From: Dipetalonema caudispina
Lineage: Eukaryota; Nematoda; Chromadorea; Rhabditida; Onchocercidae
Assembly: GCA_013365325.1 (NCBI GenBank)
Contig: JABVXV010000010.1
Coordinates: 124,001-188,000 of the forward strand
DNA: 64,000 nucleotides
Direction: 5' to 3'
The position numbers and the translations under genes were made by a program. This document shows positions 10,328 to 25,100 of this stretch, in pieces. The notes under the pieces were generated by a model. It was not told the DNA's origin, did no database searches, and worked only from the letters and a program-made list of their open reading frames with translations. Position 1 is the stretch's first letter; each line of letters starts with the position of its first letter.

Positions 10328-13300
10328 ATGAAAATTTGTCACATTATTTTCTCAGTGAACTATATTACTGTCATGCTGGCAACTGCTGAAGGATTTCGCA
10401 AATGGATACCAAAAATTAAAGTATTTACTGATAACATCTTTAATAGCTCAAAAGTTATGAAGAAATATAACGCAATATTGCTGTAAGAAATCTTACTGAT
10501 TTGATCGCTTGAAAATTTGTTTATGTAAAACATACCAATGGTAGGATTTTCCTGAATAAATCCATATTAAGCTAGGCCATTTGTTAAAATTTTTCCATCC
10601 TTATTTTCGATGTGCATTAGCCATCTACGACATAGAAATATGTCGCATATTTCGAAGAATTCAAACTCCAAATGCAGCAATGCATTTTGTATAGCAATAT
10701 GATGCCAAGAAAATTTCAACTTGGTTATAACCAAGTGAAACTTTTAGAAGACAAGCATCATTTGCCAAAATGAGTAATGAGGGATTTTATAAAATGTTTA
10801 ATTATGAGATGAAGGTGAAAGTGCTGCAACTAGCATTTATGAAAAAAATACATCGAAATTAAAGGGGGCATTATATTTCGAATGAAATACAGCGTCCACT
10901 TTTCAGTCTTGAAATCGTCTGTTATTATGTGATTGTAAATATTTAGCAAAAATTGAAAAATATTTCATGAAGTTTTAGTAATGAAATCCAAGAAAATTCG
11001 GGAACAGAATTTACAAAACTAGTCTGTTAGCGTCTCAATTATGAATCCTAAAGTAACTAACAATAGAAACTTAACCTAAATCAATTCATTCAAATAAGTT
11101 AATCCTTAGAATATTTCAGTTGATCAAATTTTTCAGGCAGAATTTTTTTGGCATCATATTGCAATGCAAAATGCACTGTTGCATTTGGAATTTCAACAAG
11201 CTAACTTCACAGATACCGTACTGTTTGCTACATACGATAGTCGAACATTCCACAATTTACTTCTGGCTGTTGAATCATCCACTAAATTTGATCAGGTATT
11301 TTGTGACAATTTTCTGTTACTCATGTTTAAGATTACACTGTTCTTTATGCAAGAATAATTTAGTCGAAAATTTTATTTCAAATGTCAGTAAAATTTTGGC
11401 AAACTTCGAGGCCAAAAGACTAATGAAATCGTCGTTCGATCATCGACAATATTCCGTTTAGAAGCCATTTTTTTTTTTTGATTTAAAACATATCAAAAGA
11501 TTTTAAGTTTAAACGCAAAATATAAATTTGTATCAAGCGATATCTAAAAGATTAAATAAAATTTATGCATAGCTTAATCACTGACAGCTGATTTAGGCTG
11601 ATATATTTCTCTGAAGTTTGCTTGCTTGCAGATTGCTGTAAAGGTAAGATCACGCTCACAAACATTATACAATTACATGTCAAATATATCACTGGACTCT
11701 AACGGTTGGAATCAAATTATTCTTACTTTGAACGGAAGTGTAATGGAATTGTTCCTGAATTGCACCTCGGTCATGCTTATCAACAATATTGATCCTGAAT
11801 TCCCGTATAGTTTATCTTTCTTTATTCAAATAAAAAATAAAAATATAGGAAAAGACGAAAAGAGAAGGATGTAAATGAAAAGAAGCTAAGAAGAAAATGG
11901 AAATTTCCTCTTCAGATTTCATTTTTATAATTTTGGCTACTACGAGATCAGTGAAATTATTAAGCTTTCGTTAGCGCAAAAATCCCAAGTCTGGGATTGT
12001 GAAATGACTGAGATTTAGGAGCTTGCGATGTTTATTTGTTAGAAATTCCGGAGTCGTGATTGGAAGTCCGGAAAACGAGAAGTATTTGCAGAAAGGGTAA
12101 TGTCCGAATGCTGCTAGGGCAGAATAAGCATAAACGTAAACAATTGCATGGTACGATACGCCGATTTAGCGTTGAGCCTAAGGAACGGTTTAACCGGTAC
12201 TGTTCAACTCCAAAATCCTGGAATAATGAAATTACTGGCAGGAATGATATGTTTTCCTTTTCCTTTCAAGTTTGTGCATATTTTCTAATTAATAGAGAGA
12301 AAAAAAAACAACATTTATTGTTAACATAAGAAATGGATGCGACAGACGAACTTATCTTTTTCATTTCAAAAATTTATGGCATTGAAACAGCTTCTGAAAT
12401 TCTGCAATTGTTACATTTGAATTAACTTAGTATTATATTATAACAAGTAATAAAGGATGACGAGAAAGTTGCAAATATAAATTTGATGCTGGAGGAAATC
12501 GTAGAGCGCTTATTTGATTTGGAAACAAATGTAAGCAAGTGGTTGGAAACAATGAATTTGCATGATCAAAAGTTAAGAAGAAAAGTTGAATTGTATCAAA
12601 AGAGTTGTCAAGTTCGTTGATTTTCTAGTTAATTGAGAAATTTTCAAATCAATCATAATTGAGCTATGGTTTAAAAAAAAATGTTCAAATTGGATAAAAT
12701 CATTTTCAAAAACTGAATGGCCAGACTTACTATAATATTTGTCAAGTAATTCCTACTTTCCCTCTCTGACGATGATTTTCTTAAATTCACCTTTTTCTTT
12801 AATAATAAGGGAAATAGTGGAAGTACTCCGCAGTCCGGGAGATCTTCATTTGCTTTTAGATCATAGATTATGAAACTAAATCAAAGAACTATATTATAAA
12901 TGATTTAGGTCGATAACAGGTTGATAATAATAGGACAGAAATATCGTGACAATACTACATGTACGGAATGTGTTTGTACATCACATGGTGAAATGACCTG
13001 TGGACGAATCGGTTGTGCTACTTTAGAATGCGAACATCCTGTTTTACCTTCTGGACAGTGTTGTCCAATTTGCGCCAAAGAGGTTAGATTTTCTTAAAGT
13101 CTTAGAAAACTAATGGGTAACTTATAGTGACCTGGATACCATGACGTTTATTCGAGGCTAATGTACCAAACGACGTATGATGTCAAGTAGAAATCATTTC
13201 TATCGAAAGCAATTAAAAAGTTTTCAGCCATTTTTTAGTGTTTTTACAATGAGCGTCGGTGGCAAAATGGTCAACAATATTGGCCTAAAAACTGTGTGAG

Positions 13301-14283
13301 GTGTATATGCGACAATGGTAATATGGACTGTCAATTTTTGTTCGTTTCCATTTTCCATTATGTTTCAACTAATTGTTTTTTTTTTTTTTTTTTTACTGTT
13401 CTGGTAACGCATTTGAAAAATCTATCCAATATGATCGTTGAGGAGGATCATTTAATCAGGATGGTGTCCATATCTGATACAGAACAATCCTTCAAGCACA
13501 CATCATAAAGTAATAAAGGATCTAAGGTAACAATGAATTTTTTGTTATAGTAAACTGAAAGGCTTTTTTCCACAATTTCAGAGAATCAGGCAAATGTACG
13601 AAGTTAGATTGCTACGAGCAAGAAATTCCACCCAACCAGTGTTGTCCAGTATGTATCAACATCGATTTTTGCGGACTAGCTAATCCTTGTGATCCGAATG
13701 CCATTTGCAACAACGGAAATTACGGAGCGGAATGCCAGTGCAGAACGGTCCTTATCATTATTTCACCTTTAGAAAATGCTTCACTTCCTAGCAAATAAAT
13801 TAAGGTTTAAAAAAACAATCGTCGGAAGATTATTCACTTCAAAATTGGAAATTATTATACTTGATTTGTAGGGATTTTTTGGAAATGGGACAGTATGCCA
13901 TGATGTTGATGAATGCGCATGGGATGACATTGCTCGTGAACAGGTTGTCATATATTTTAACTTTAGTGGTGAGGAAAAGAAAAAAAAAATACCGAGAGAA
14001 AGAGAGAATGAAAAGTATGTTTAGCCAGAAAATGAATTTCATTCATGATTTTCAATTCTTATCCTATCTTCTTAGGTAATGGCTTGTTAATACTACAATG
14101 CAATATAAAATATTTGAATGAAAATTTATAAAGCATGAAATCATAGATTTTTATAAATTTTAGCTTGGCGGTTGTCTTTCTGGGACGATTTGTATAAATT
14201 TGCCAGGCTCATTCAAGTGCGAATGTTTACCAGGTTACCAAAAACTTAATGATCGAAGCTGCATGGATGTAATACGTGTTTAA
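10328..14283 (+). CDS. Secreted NELL-like protein: TSPN-like region, coiled coil, 2 VWC, 2 EGF
   Basis: Ten exons are modelled: 10328-10420, 11137-11295, 11632-11870, 12092-12269, 12456-12611, 12909-13082, 13239-13317, 13584-13747, 13872-13943 and 14164-14283, about 477 aa. Exon 1 is signal-peptide-like ([20 protein letters not shown]). Exons 2-4 resemble a thrombospondin-N/laminin-G domain, including [26 protein letters not shown] and [16 protein letters not shown]. Exon 5 is a charged coiled coil. Two VWC modules follow (CTECVC...CGRIGC...QCCPIC and CVRCIC...CTKLDC...QCCPVC), then an EGF and a calcium-binding EGF with DVDEC...[16 protein letters not shown]. The domain order is that of the first half of NELL1/NELL2, which are longer (about 810 aa). 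Acceptors of exons 5 and 8 are unusual and the first two exon borders are uncertain. A GTAATA donor overlaps the last codons, so a longer isoform is possible. Confidence 0.78.
10719..10736. repeat. Perfect 18-bp palindrome
   Basis: ACTTGGTTATAACCAAGT is its own reverse complement, flanked by TTTC(A) and GAAA that extend the dyad with one unpaired base. It lies in intron 1 of the NELL-like gene. Confidence 0.9.
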
Positions 14284-17200
14284 CCTGTACTTTTCATCCG
14301 ATTATACATTTCACTTCAATCTATTCAAATTTTCGTGTCATTCAATAGTATGCTAATCGTTGTTAGTTGACATCAAAATTTTGCATACTGTCTACAGCAA
14401 CTTGATAACCGACTATTTCAGATATTTAATTACTATAAGATGTGATTTTCAATTTGCATTGCTTACCATAATAGAAAACTATGAGCACTTTTTGTTTTTC
14501 TTTAAGCAAAATTTTGAGAGTATTCGGTGTAAAATATTTTTTGGTAGTGGAAAGATATAGCCATATTTGAAGTGAAAAGGCCAAAAGCCAATCATATTAT
14601 CATTGGCTTTAATTTACTTGCTGATTAAGCTTGCCGATCGTTTCATTTTTCCAGTTGTAAGTAAAGTTTTTTGTAGAAACAGTGTATTGCTCACATGAAA
14701 ATATTTTTGTAGCAGGAAAAAATCACATGCATTATTGAATGAAAATTTTGAAGTAATTTTCAAAGAATGATAGTATTTGAAAATTCATTTGTACACCAAA
14801 TATTTCGAGTAGGGCTTTTAGATCAACGATCCATAAACGAATATTTTATAACAAAACTAAATAACAACTCATAGACGGTCAATCAAACGTTTTGAACCGG
14901 AATTCTGAAGTCTTTAAACAGAAGTAAAGATGTAAGAGTTAGTAAGATAAGATTTTTCATCTATTTACCTTTTTGTTATTATCTCATATTGAACGATGGA
15001 GGTTATCACAGTTGGATACAAAACGATGAATGATAGCGGAAGTGAAATAGGAATGATAAAAAAAGAAATACTAGCATCAGTAGTGGTACAAAGAACTCTC
15101 AGAGAAGCTATATTTTTGGACAATTATATTCATTTCAAGCTGTGATATATTGTGTGAAAAATGAATGCTCATCCGTTTACTCATGTGCATTAATCCATAT
15201 ATTACACCAATATATGTCCAGCGATGACCCGATTTCGAGTTGTCATGTCCGAAATTTCGCTTTCAGACTCATTTCCATTACCATTTTATTGCTATCTATC
15301 TCTTTTAATTTTGCTTATATGCATGTATACCGGAAAATATTCATTTACTTTTCACTTCATATCATTTTCCTTAATCGTTTCGAAGCTAACTAATTTGGTC
15401 ACTTTAGCAACAAATGACTATTATCTATTCGACACGTATTGTTCTTAGTATCTCTTATTTTCGAAATTTTTAATCAATTTACTAGTACAAATAAAAAAGT
15501 AATACTTCATGATACGATAAGTCGTATAGTGAAGTGTAGTTCCATTTCCCTAAAGTTGGAAATTCATTTTTGCTCGTTATTGAGATTTTGATCAGTAGCG
15601 AACCATAATGAAATGTCCATTGTATTTAGAAACAAAAAAAAAAAAAATTATTTTTGAATATGTGTAACCGATATTATTACTGTCATCGTTCTCATCATAT
15701 CTATTTATTATTGAAAGCAAATCATTTGTTCGTCCAAATTAATTTTTAATCTTATTATTACCTTGGCTAACCTTTTTATGGACACAAGAAGTTGAAATTT
15801 AATAGTGATAATCATAATTATATACCATTGGTAGAAAAAGCTGTTTCAGTCTTATTCATTTTTTAGAAAAAAAAAATTTTTGGAGAAAACGCCAAGGTTT
15901 TTGATTCTTAAATTAATTTCCTTCTTTAACTTATAAAACACAATGTTGTGCAGTGCTTTTTCCTACTGTAAATTCAGTTAACTTCTGATGACGTTACAGG
16001 AAAGATTAATTTTCCCTAATTTTACCATGGAAATGATATAAATATCAAAATTGAAAGGTATCATAAGATTCAATACTCCAAAAAAAACTCCATTAGCGCT
16101 TACATAAGAATTATTTAAAATGTTTGTAGAGGATATGATCAGCAGAAATGAGAGATGAAGAAGATCATTCTATCATTTCAGCAAAAATTTTCCCTGAAAA
16201 TTATGTGAAATGAAATGTATAATTATTTGCTACAATTCTGTTTATAAATGATAGATATGGATGTAATTTTTTTTTGACCAGAAGAGAAAGGTGTATACAT
16301 GGAGAGAGAAAAGCCTTTGTTTGAAACCTGTTTATTTTTGCATATTACACTAATTTCGTGCGATATAGAGCACTTTGTCGAGGAAATCCAAAGGAAAATG
16401 AATGCGGAAAAACATTTTTATTTTATGGTCATTAATTTCATGATTTTGAGAGATGATCTTTTCTAGAAATCTCCTTGCTACAGGTATGCTGTTGTTGATT
16501 TTACAATTAGGATGCTGAGTTAGATGAAATGAACGGAACAAATTTTTCATAAAAGTCTCTTTCACAAATTACTACAGAAGGAATTCAACAAAATTTTTGT
16601 TTAATCTAATATCTACTTGTTTACTTTATGACCCTCAAATAATAGGAGTAGTTCAAGGAATACCTATTCAAGGAAGAAGGAAGAGAAAAAGTAATAGATG
16701 AAAAAAAATACACCACTAGCTTATTCAACTAAACTGTCTTAAAGTACCTGAAAAAAACCATTTAACTTATATAGTTGAAACAGGTGATTCACAATCTTAC
16801 TACACTACAGTTTTTTTTCGTATTTCTCAAAAAAAATTTTTTCCTGTGCTAGTTTTTTCCAATTCAATTTTCGGAAGATTTGAATTCTGCTTTTTCCACC
16901 AATACAAAAGCTCTTTTGAAATGCATGAATCTATTCAAATTTATGAAATTGGGAGTGGGAAACCCAACGAAACATGAAAATCGAAGATACATATTTGCAA
17001 CTAATCATGAACATATTAGTAAACGGTTTTCAAGATGTACCTCTGTCAGCCGCAAAGAACAAACTGATTTACTAGTACTTCATTGATACAGGAATGAGAT
17101 CATGTTAACCTTTTAGGAGTGTCGTTTCTTATCCCGATCATAAACGCTGCAACGGTCTCACATTAAGGTCCAATCGTACTGCAGTCAGACCTTATCTGCC

Positions 17201-19130
17201 ATGACAGATAATTGAATCGATTACAGTCAAATTGATAGTGAACTCACCCATTCATTGTGTCGAAATAAAATTATATCCTGAAGAAAGAAAATATTTGAAG
17301 TAATTCGTTATCCTTTTTGTTATTCGATAATCCGAAAATACGAAATCCAAAATCGCATGAAATCAGATAAAACGTCGATATTGGGTAGCAATAATGAATG
17401 ATCAATTTTTAAATATATTTCAATTATCAGCGATGTAATGGATATCAGAGAACGAAAAGAGATACATGAAGAAGAATAAGCATTTTTATATTTTTGTAAA
17501 CCTTTCACTGAATTAATCACTTCCGCATCACCGTTTTACCTAATGTAAGGATGTCCTCTTCCTCCTCCCCTTTTGCAATCGACCCAGTTTCATACACCAT
17601 CATCAATTCACGTTGTCACCACAATACAGTCACCTTTATTACCCCCCCCCCCCCCCAACAACCCTAATATCCCTCCTCTCCACCTCCACTTCTTCAAAAC
17701 TTCTCTAACCAATTCACGAATGTTCTATTTGAAATTTGCGTTCTTTTTTAATCTTATCCATCATCCAAATCTTTATGGTTATTGCAAAAATTTTACCGCA
17801 ACAGTTTCTTTTGAAGGTTGTTTCAACTTCCAAATTTTACGCTAAATTTTCTTGAGAACTTAATGCGCCCTATATACACTTTAGTTTTGATGGATTTCAG
17901 AACATTCACTAAATCGTTACTGTCCATTGTGAATCCATTGGGTCTGGTTCTAGTGTGACTTAGTGATCATCTGCCGACCTGTCAGAAATCGTCAAAGGGT
18001 TTAATTAAGTTCACTTGTTGATTAGGCTGATAGCTTAGATCGCGTGGAATTAATCAATCTATTCTTAATGATGTCGTCTTGGGTTCACTAAAGCCTCCAG
18101 GAGAATTATCATTCTATTCTTTGAACTTTTCAGTTGTTGTTAGCCCAACTACGTATTATATTTCAGCTAAGTTTTGTAGAAAGTTCACTTAATATAAAGA
18201 ATGTAGAATTAAATAAACTTAATGTAAAATTTTAAATTTTAGTTTCATTATTTAACAATTCATATACTTCAATTGATTCAGTTCTCAGATTTATAGTTGA
18301 CACATTCAGTGATCAATGATGAAAATGAAAGTCTTGTGTACAATTTTTGCTGGGAATGTGCACAGCACAATAGACCTTATAAATGACCTTCATCGATTAA
18401 AATGTCATCATTTGAAATTAATCACTTCTGAAAAATATGAACTATGATTATTGATGGCCTATCTAATACAAACCATTTCAGATTAATAAAATTTAACGTG
18501 AAACTTCGGAAATTCCTAAAATTTTTATTACGGAAGAGCATTTGAAAATTACAAAACTTCTTGCTTTATCCTACTGAATTATTTTTTGTTTTCGACTCTA
18601 TGCTATCAATTTTCAAATTTTTGTTCATTTTGTCATTGTAAAGGATTTGAATGGCACTGTCCTCTGATCTATGTCTATGTCATTCTAACATAAAATTAAA
18701 AAATAATCAACAAACTGGTATTTTCTTGATTATTTCAAGCCTTCTTGCGGTAGCTATTCGAAAAATTTCTCATCCCATGTTATCAAACTTCTTTAAATTA
18801 AAAAATTTTTCACCTGCCTCATAATAAAGGACCATGATAGTATAGGATGTAATTCTGGATGTCATACGAAGCTATATAGCTTGCTGATTTTTCACAAATT
18901 TCTCATATTTTTAAGATTTAGCCTTATTAAGAACCTTATCCAAATTTATGATACCAAAAAAACTAATATCATTGGCTACTAAAAAGCGAAATGAAGCCAA
19001 GCATTTTAAATATGCATCGTCTCTTATCAAAACAGAATTATTGCTGCTATTAATGATAAAATGTTCATCTATCAGAAAAAAAAAAAAAAAAAAAGAAAGA
19101 AAAATCTGAAAATATTTGATCCTGTGAATA
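14284..19130. other. Intergenic region without a supported gene
   Basis: No exon with a recognisable product. It includes a pyrimidine-rich stretch (about 17552-17700) with a C15 run. Near 16930-17220 there are short codon-like stretches (LVNGFQDVPLSAAKNKL, then CNGLTLRSNRTAVRPYLP) that may be decayed coding sequence, but no family or consistent splicing could be established. Confidence 0.5.
17642..17656. repeat. C15 homopolymer in a pyrimidine-rich tract
   Basis: Fifteen consecutive C, flanked for about 150 nt by C/T/A-rich sequence with few G. Unusual in DNA that is about 70% AT. Confidence 0.9.
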
Positions 19131-19140
19131 CCATTTACAG
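19131..19140 (+). promoter_or_regulatory. Splice acceptor directly before the PTR start codon
   Basis: CCATTTACAG ends exactly where the ATG begins, consistent with spliced-leader trans-splicing or with a non-coding 5' exon. Confidence 0.55.
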
Positions 19141-22100
19141 ATGAGAATAACATCAATAGAACCGCGACTTCGTCGATTTTTTCAATGGTACGGCGAATTT
19201 GGCTACAAATGGCGATGGTTCCTGGTCATGTCTCCATTGATCGTAACACCACTCTTATCACTTGGTTTTTGTCGCCTTACTGCCTTAACTGTTGATGATC
19301 CTTTTTATGTTTTCACTCCAGTATATGCCAGGTAAAAATATTAGAAATCTTCCATATTATTTTGAACTCATTCTTTATGATCCACTAAACACTATCTACT
19401 GCACAGTTTTTTATCCTTTTGAATTAGTTGAAGCATAAAGAGCATAAAGTCTCTCTTTCAAATAAAAGCCATTCTTGGAATTGGCCAGAACAAATGAGTC
19501 AGCATCTGTTGTTCGACTGGAAAAAGTTACCATTCACTATCATGGAAGGATTTAATGCTATTGATTGAGCTCAGAATATTTGTAATGGAATAATTAGAGT
19601 GGAACCAAACTTTAGTCTGCTTAAATGATCTTATCCGACCAAAATTCCACTTCGATAATACAATTCTACGTCATTATAATGGGGAATTTTGGACTGATGG
19701 TATAAATTCTATAAAATCAACGAACACAGTTCTGTACCGAATTCTTTGGGTAGGTTTCGTTTCTTATAAATGGCCCAATTCAGAAAGGAAAGGACAATTT
19801 ACCTGTTGCAGATGGCACCGAGAATATAACACTTTCGCATCGTTGTGGCCATTGAACGAAAACAAATTTTTGCCGGGTAAATCGTTTGAAATGAAGCGAT
19901 TTATAAATGTATTGGTAAAAGCCAAAGATGGCGGCAATTTATTGAGGAAGCAGATATTAGATGAAATACAAGGGTTGAATCAATGGATCATGTTCAATAT
20001 TAGCATACCAACTGTTGATGGCAAATATAATCTCACATATCAGGCTAGTATATTTTATGCTATGATAAGTTGATGATAATAGATAAATCCGTATACTCAC
20101 TATATATTTTAAATCAGAGACTAATCAACTAACTGATCAATTAACCATCGATTGACCAGTTTATATTCAGGATTTATGTCTCAGCTATGAATGGGTATGT
20201 GGGGCAAATGAACACATTTCAATGTTACAAGAACGGTTGAAAGTTGGCAATTTTGTGGAATTAACATATCCTCGAGCTGGCAGTAAGGTAAGATTATCGT
20301 GAAGTTAATTTTAGTTTTGAACAAAACTTTCATGCTTTCTTTAAAGCACAGTTGAAAATATTACAGTTTTTCAAAGAAACGCAATTTCAATAATGAGAAA
20401 AAGATTGTTACTGAATTCAATTACTTTCAATTGAATTTATTTCAAGATTTAAAAATAATTTTTGAAAGTTTCCATTTTTGATGAATAAAGAAATCAAATT
20501 TCCGGACACACCTGTTTATCTGGGAACACTGTTAAGCGATATTACCTTAAACGAATCGAATAGTACCATAAAAGCAGCAAAATTGACGCAACTCTTCTAC
20601 TTTCTGAAGCAAGAAGCGCATGTTGTTCGTCGTTACTCAACTGCATTTTCATATGCTGTTGAGCATTACTTATTACATGTTTACAAAAGTGATATTATCT
20701 CACTCTCATTCTCACATTATCACTCATTACAGGTAAATCAATCGTTCGTTCATATGGAAGGAATTTTTGAATCAATCAATCAAATGATAGAATTAAAGGA
20801 TTGTTTGAAGTTCAAATTAAAACTTCCCTTTTTTTAAAAAATTATTTTCTAGCTTTATAGGATGGTTTAGCTGAGAATGCAAAAGATTTCACTTGGAATT
20901 TTCTTACAAGCTTCTCGTTGCTTTCCATTTATGCTACCATATTTTCATACGTACTCAAAAAACATCCAAGAACAGGGATCGATTGGATTCGCAGCAAGCC
21001 ATATGTTGCATGTACAGGTACTATAAGATTTGTTGCATATTTTGGAAGTTATATATATCAGTACGACTAAGAAGTCAATATTTGTAGTGCTATGAAAATT
21101 CAGTCTAATTGAAATTAATTTAGTTCAAAAATTAGTTTGTAAATGTGCTTTAGGTCTTATCACAACATTATTGGCGATATGCAGTGGTTTTGGACTTGCG
21201 TTGATAGTAGGTATACCATACAATGTAATCAACACAATTATACCATTCCTCATTATTGGTTAGCAATTTGGTGCAGATTCGTTTTTTATTACTGATGAAA
21301 AAAATGTAAGGAAAATTAAATTAGTTTCTGAAATTTCCAAACGGATTCATTTAACTTTCAGTTGAATCCATAAAAGATTTATATCGGATTTGCAAATTCT
21401 GTATGGAGTATTTCAACCCTCAAATAATATATTGTCGAGTATTAGTCTGCACGATATCATCCGTTTAACAGTCTTTTAATTCAGTCTTTGGTTAGAACTA
21501 CTTGGGTCAAAATGAATAAATTATAGCAATTGGAGTGGATGATATGTTTGTGATGAATGCTTGTTGGAATCAAACGAATCAAGCAGATAGTGTATCAAAA
21601 AGGTTAAACTACTTTTACATTTCCGCATGCATTTAGCTATTTGTTCTCATTCCGGAATTTTGTCACATTAGAGAAGTAGCAAAAAGCGGAAATTGTCATA
21701 GTATATCAAATCATTTTTTTGGGTATTTCATACGGGTTCAAAAAAAATTGTTGTAATTCGGATTGTTAACATAGTTGATTAATTAAATGAGACAGTAAAT
21801 GTGGCGTGTCAGGGATCATTGCGAGATACATTGCACTGAGTGACCATACAAAGTGATGATATTGACAATTTCTGATGATTTAAAATTGAAATATAAAAGA
21901 ACAGAAGTGACAGTTTTGCTTTCAGAATGCGTGATATGATGGCTCATGCTGGGGTTACTATATCTATCACAAATATCACAGATATATTATCATTTGCTGT
22001 AGGTTGTATCAGTGAACTACCGGGCATTCAGCTGTTCTGCAGCTATGCCTGTATTACATTCATCTTTTGTTATTTATATCAAGTAAGTGATTTTTTTGAG

Positions 22101-25100
22101 CAAATTTAATTAATTTCTGTTAAACAAATCTTATATTTTGCAGTCAGGAAGTTTAAATTAAACATTCCGTTATTAAATTAAAATTTAAAATTCAGTTCAC
22201 GTTTTTCATGGCATTTCTTGCCATAATGGGTACTGTGGAAAAGAACCAACGTCACTGCCTGCTTTTTTATAAAGTCGACGAACAATATACAAAAAAGGAA
22301 ATTATTAACAGTGCTCGATTTTGTAATTCAAGAAATGATTACGAAGATAGCTTGCGATATTCATCAACTGACAGGTTTCACTTTCCTACTTCACTTTATT
22401 TCTGACTTTCACGATTGTAACCGGAATCTCTTTCGAATTCATTTTAGTGGATCTGATATATCATATCGCTCTGCTATTAGCACTCAGTCAAATGGTAGCT
22501 CTTTGAAAACTGCCATTAAAACTCTTAATTTGATCATTGTTGCCGATGACCTGTGTAAGCAAAAATCAACAGAAACAGTTAATGTCGATAACACTGAAGG
22601 TTACGTTTCTTGCTTATTACTAAATTCCAGTAGTAAGGTTTTCATTAGACAACAAATATTCCACGTTGTTATCCAAGAGCTGAAATAATGTTTGATGTAC
22701 AAATCATTGAACCATACCATACTGTTCGAAGTCCAACCAAAACATATTTTATAATTAGTTTTCAATCTTCAATCCTTAAATGACATTTTCTAGATACCCA
22801 AATAGAAATAATTGTTGATGTATTTTGTGTGGTAGCTTTCAGGATTGTGTATCACAGAGTTACCTCATTTGAAAACTCAACCGATCGGAAAGAAAGAGAA
22901 TACACGGACACAGTACTTCTTCGGTCATATTTATGCTCAGTTTATATTACGTAAAGAATGTGCTATTTTAACTTACATCTTCTACTGTATATATATTGCT
23001 GTTGCTGTGGTCGGATGTTTAAATTATTCGGTAATATTTTGAAGTTTTCTCGTAATTTCCCTGAAACATTTACTATAAATTTTCTATATGGTAAGTATTC
23101 AACAGAGAATATTTATTGAATTTCCAAATTACAGGAGGGATTGGAACCAGAAAATTTAGTTACAAACGATCACTATACCTCGCATTATTTCGCAGATTTG
23201 AAAAATTTTTGGATACGAGGTACTCAACTTCATGTTGCCGTATTACATCCTCCGAATCTTACTGATCCTATCCAAAGGTACGTTTGAAATTGTGGGAGAA
23301 TCAAGGAGATTACTTATTTCTCTATCAGTGTTGAAAGTATAGCTAAATCAGATCATACTACTTAAGCGATCTGTTTTTGATTCCGACCAATGACTTCTGT
23401 ATCATCATTTTTGGCAATCACTCAGTGATGTCAGACATCTGCTATCATTTTTACGAATTTCCCGATCATTTTTTTATTTGTGGGAATTTGTTGTAAGAGT
23501 TGAATTATTTGGGAATATTGCTGGAATAGCTGCTTAAAGTTTTCATGAGTATGATTTGCAATTTTTTGAAATTGTTCTCGAAATCTTTGTTTAAGTAATT
23601 AGAAAATACAAAGTAATAAAAATTTTTTAGAGAAAAAATGATGGCTGTAGTACGAGCATTTGAGAATACGGAATATACACTGGGAAGAGATGGGACAATT
23701 TTTTTCTTTCTCGAATATTTAAATTATCTTGATGAAGTAAACGCTGAACTGGAAAACACGGAACGGTTGGTTACTTTGACAGCTTTCACAGACGGATTCT
23801 ACTTTCAACGTTTGGTTACTTTCTTGTGTACTCAACCCATTGCTTTATTTTCTAAAGTTGAAATTTTAAAATTTTAAACATAAAAAGGAGAAAAAATTTA
23901 CCATAACATTTCGCAAAACAAGAAGAAGCCATCGTTTTCTTAAGAATTCTGTTGAGTGCTCAACATCTGAAAAGCGTTTTTAAGTAAAAAATTAAAACAT
24001 TTGCTGTTATGACATTAATTTTTAGGATTTGGAATACAAAATTGCTAAGTTGGTTGAAATATACTGGCGGAAGTAATCAATGGGCAACAGATATTCACTT
24101 TAATGAAAACGGCACTTTTCAAGCATTTCGGTTTCAGGTCCGCTCAGAACTTTTAAAGTTCCTCTTGCTTTTAAGAAAAATGACGGAAAGAGCGATATTG
24201 ATGATTTTAATTTAAGGTTTATTTTGCAACTATTATTCCCAGAAATTGAAATTTTAAAATTTTGAACTTGCAGATAGCAATGCAGAACACTGTGGGCGCA
24301 AATCAGCACAAAAATGCTGCCCAGAAATTACGTCAAATAGCTGATCGGCAGCCATTTAAAATCGAACTATTCCATGAAACGTTTCCATTTGCTGACCAAT
24401 ATATTATTATTGTTCCAGCAACTGTTCGCAGTATTATTATATCATTAATTTGTATGGCTACTGTCGCTGCCATATTGGTACCTAGTTTGGCTCCATGTAA
24501 GTTCACATATTGCAAAACTAAAACTGTTTTAAACTCTGAACTTTCAAATTTTTCAAGTTAAAATTCAGCATCTTATCATTTGCAAATTATGTAGTCGGAA
24601 ATTTTATAGTAAATTTAAAAATTAATTATCGAAATTTGTTTGTTTCATTTTGCTGAATTGATGACGAAATTTTCAATTTCACAGAAATGAACTATCTTCA
24701 GGCATTCTAATAATCGTTTCAATAATATCAATTAATACGGGTATATTTGGTTATATGACATTTTGGGGTGTTAATTTGGATGCGGTATCAATGATTTCTA
24801 TCATTATGAGTATTGGTTTCGCTGTTGATTTATCATCTCATGTTACATATGCATTCGTTATGGCAACAGGCTCATCAAAAGAACGAGTTATTCATGCTTT
24901 GGAATCACTTGGATGGCCCATTTTTCAGGTTTTTGAATTTCTGCTTAATCTTACATTCATAATATATTGATGAATCAGAAAGACTAAATCTTCAAATAAG
25001 CAATGCGAAAATGGATATAGCTCATTATCAAAGGTTATCATTTTTTCTAATCATAATTATAAGCTTCAAAATTTCAGGGTGCAGCATCTACAATTGCTGG

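Noticed and set aside
14470..14640. Minus-strand 45-codon open stretch (GFWPFHFKYGYIFPLPKN...).
   Set aside because: Composition is typical of random AT-rich translation and there is no splice support.
17130..17215. Stretch reading CNGLTLRSNRTAVRPYLP, considered as a terminal exon of the NELL-like gene.
   Set aside because: It is 3 kb downstream, lacks EGF/VWC cysteine spacing and could not be linked in phase.
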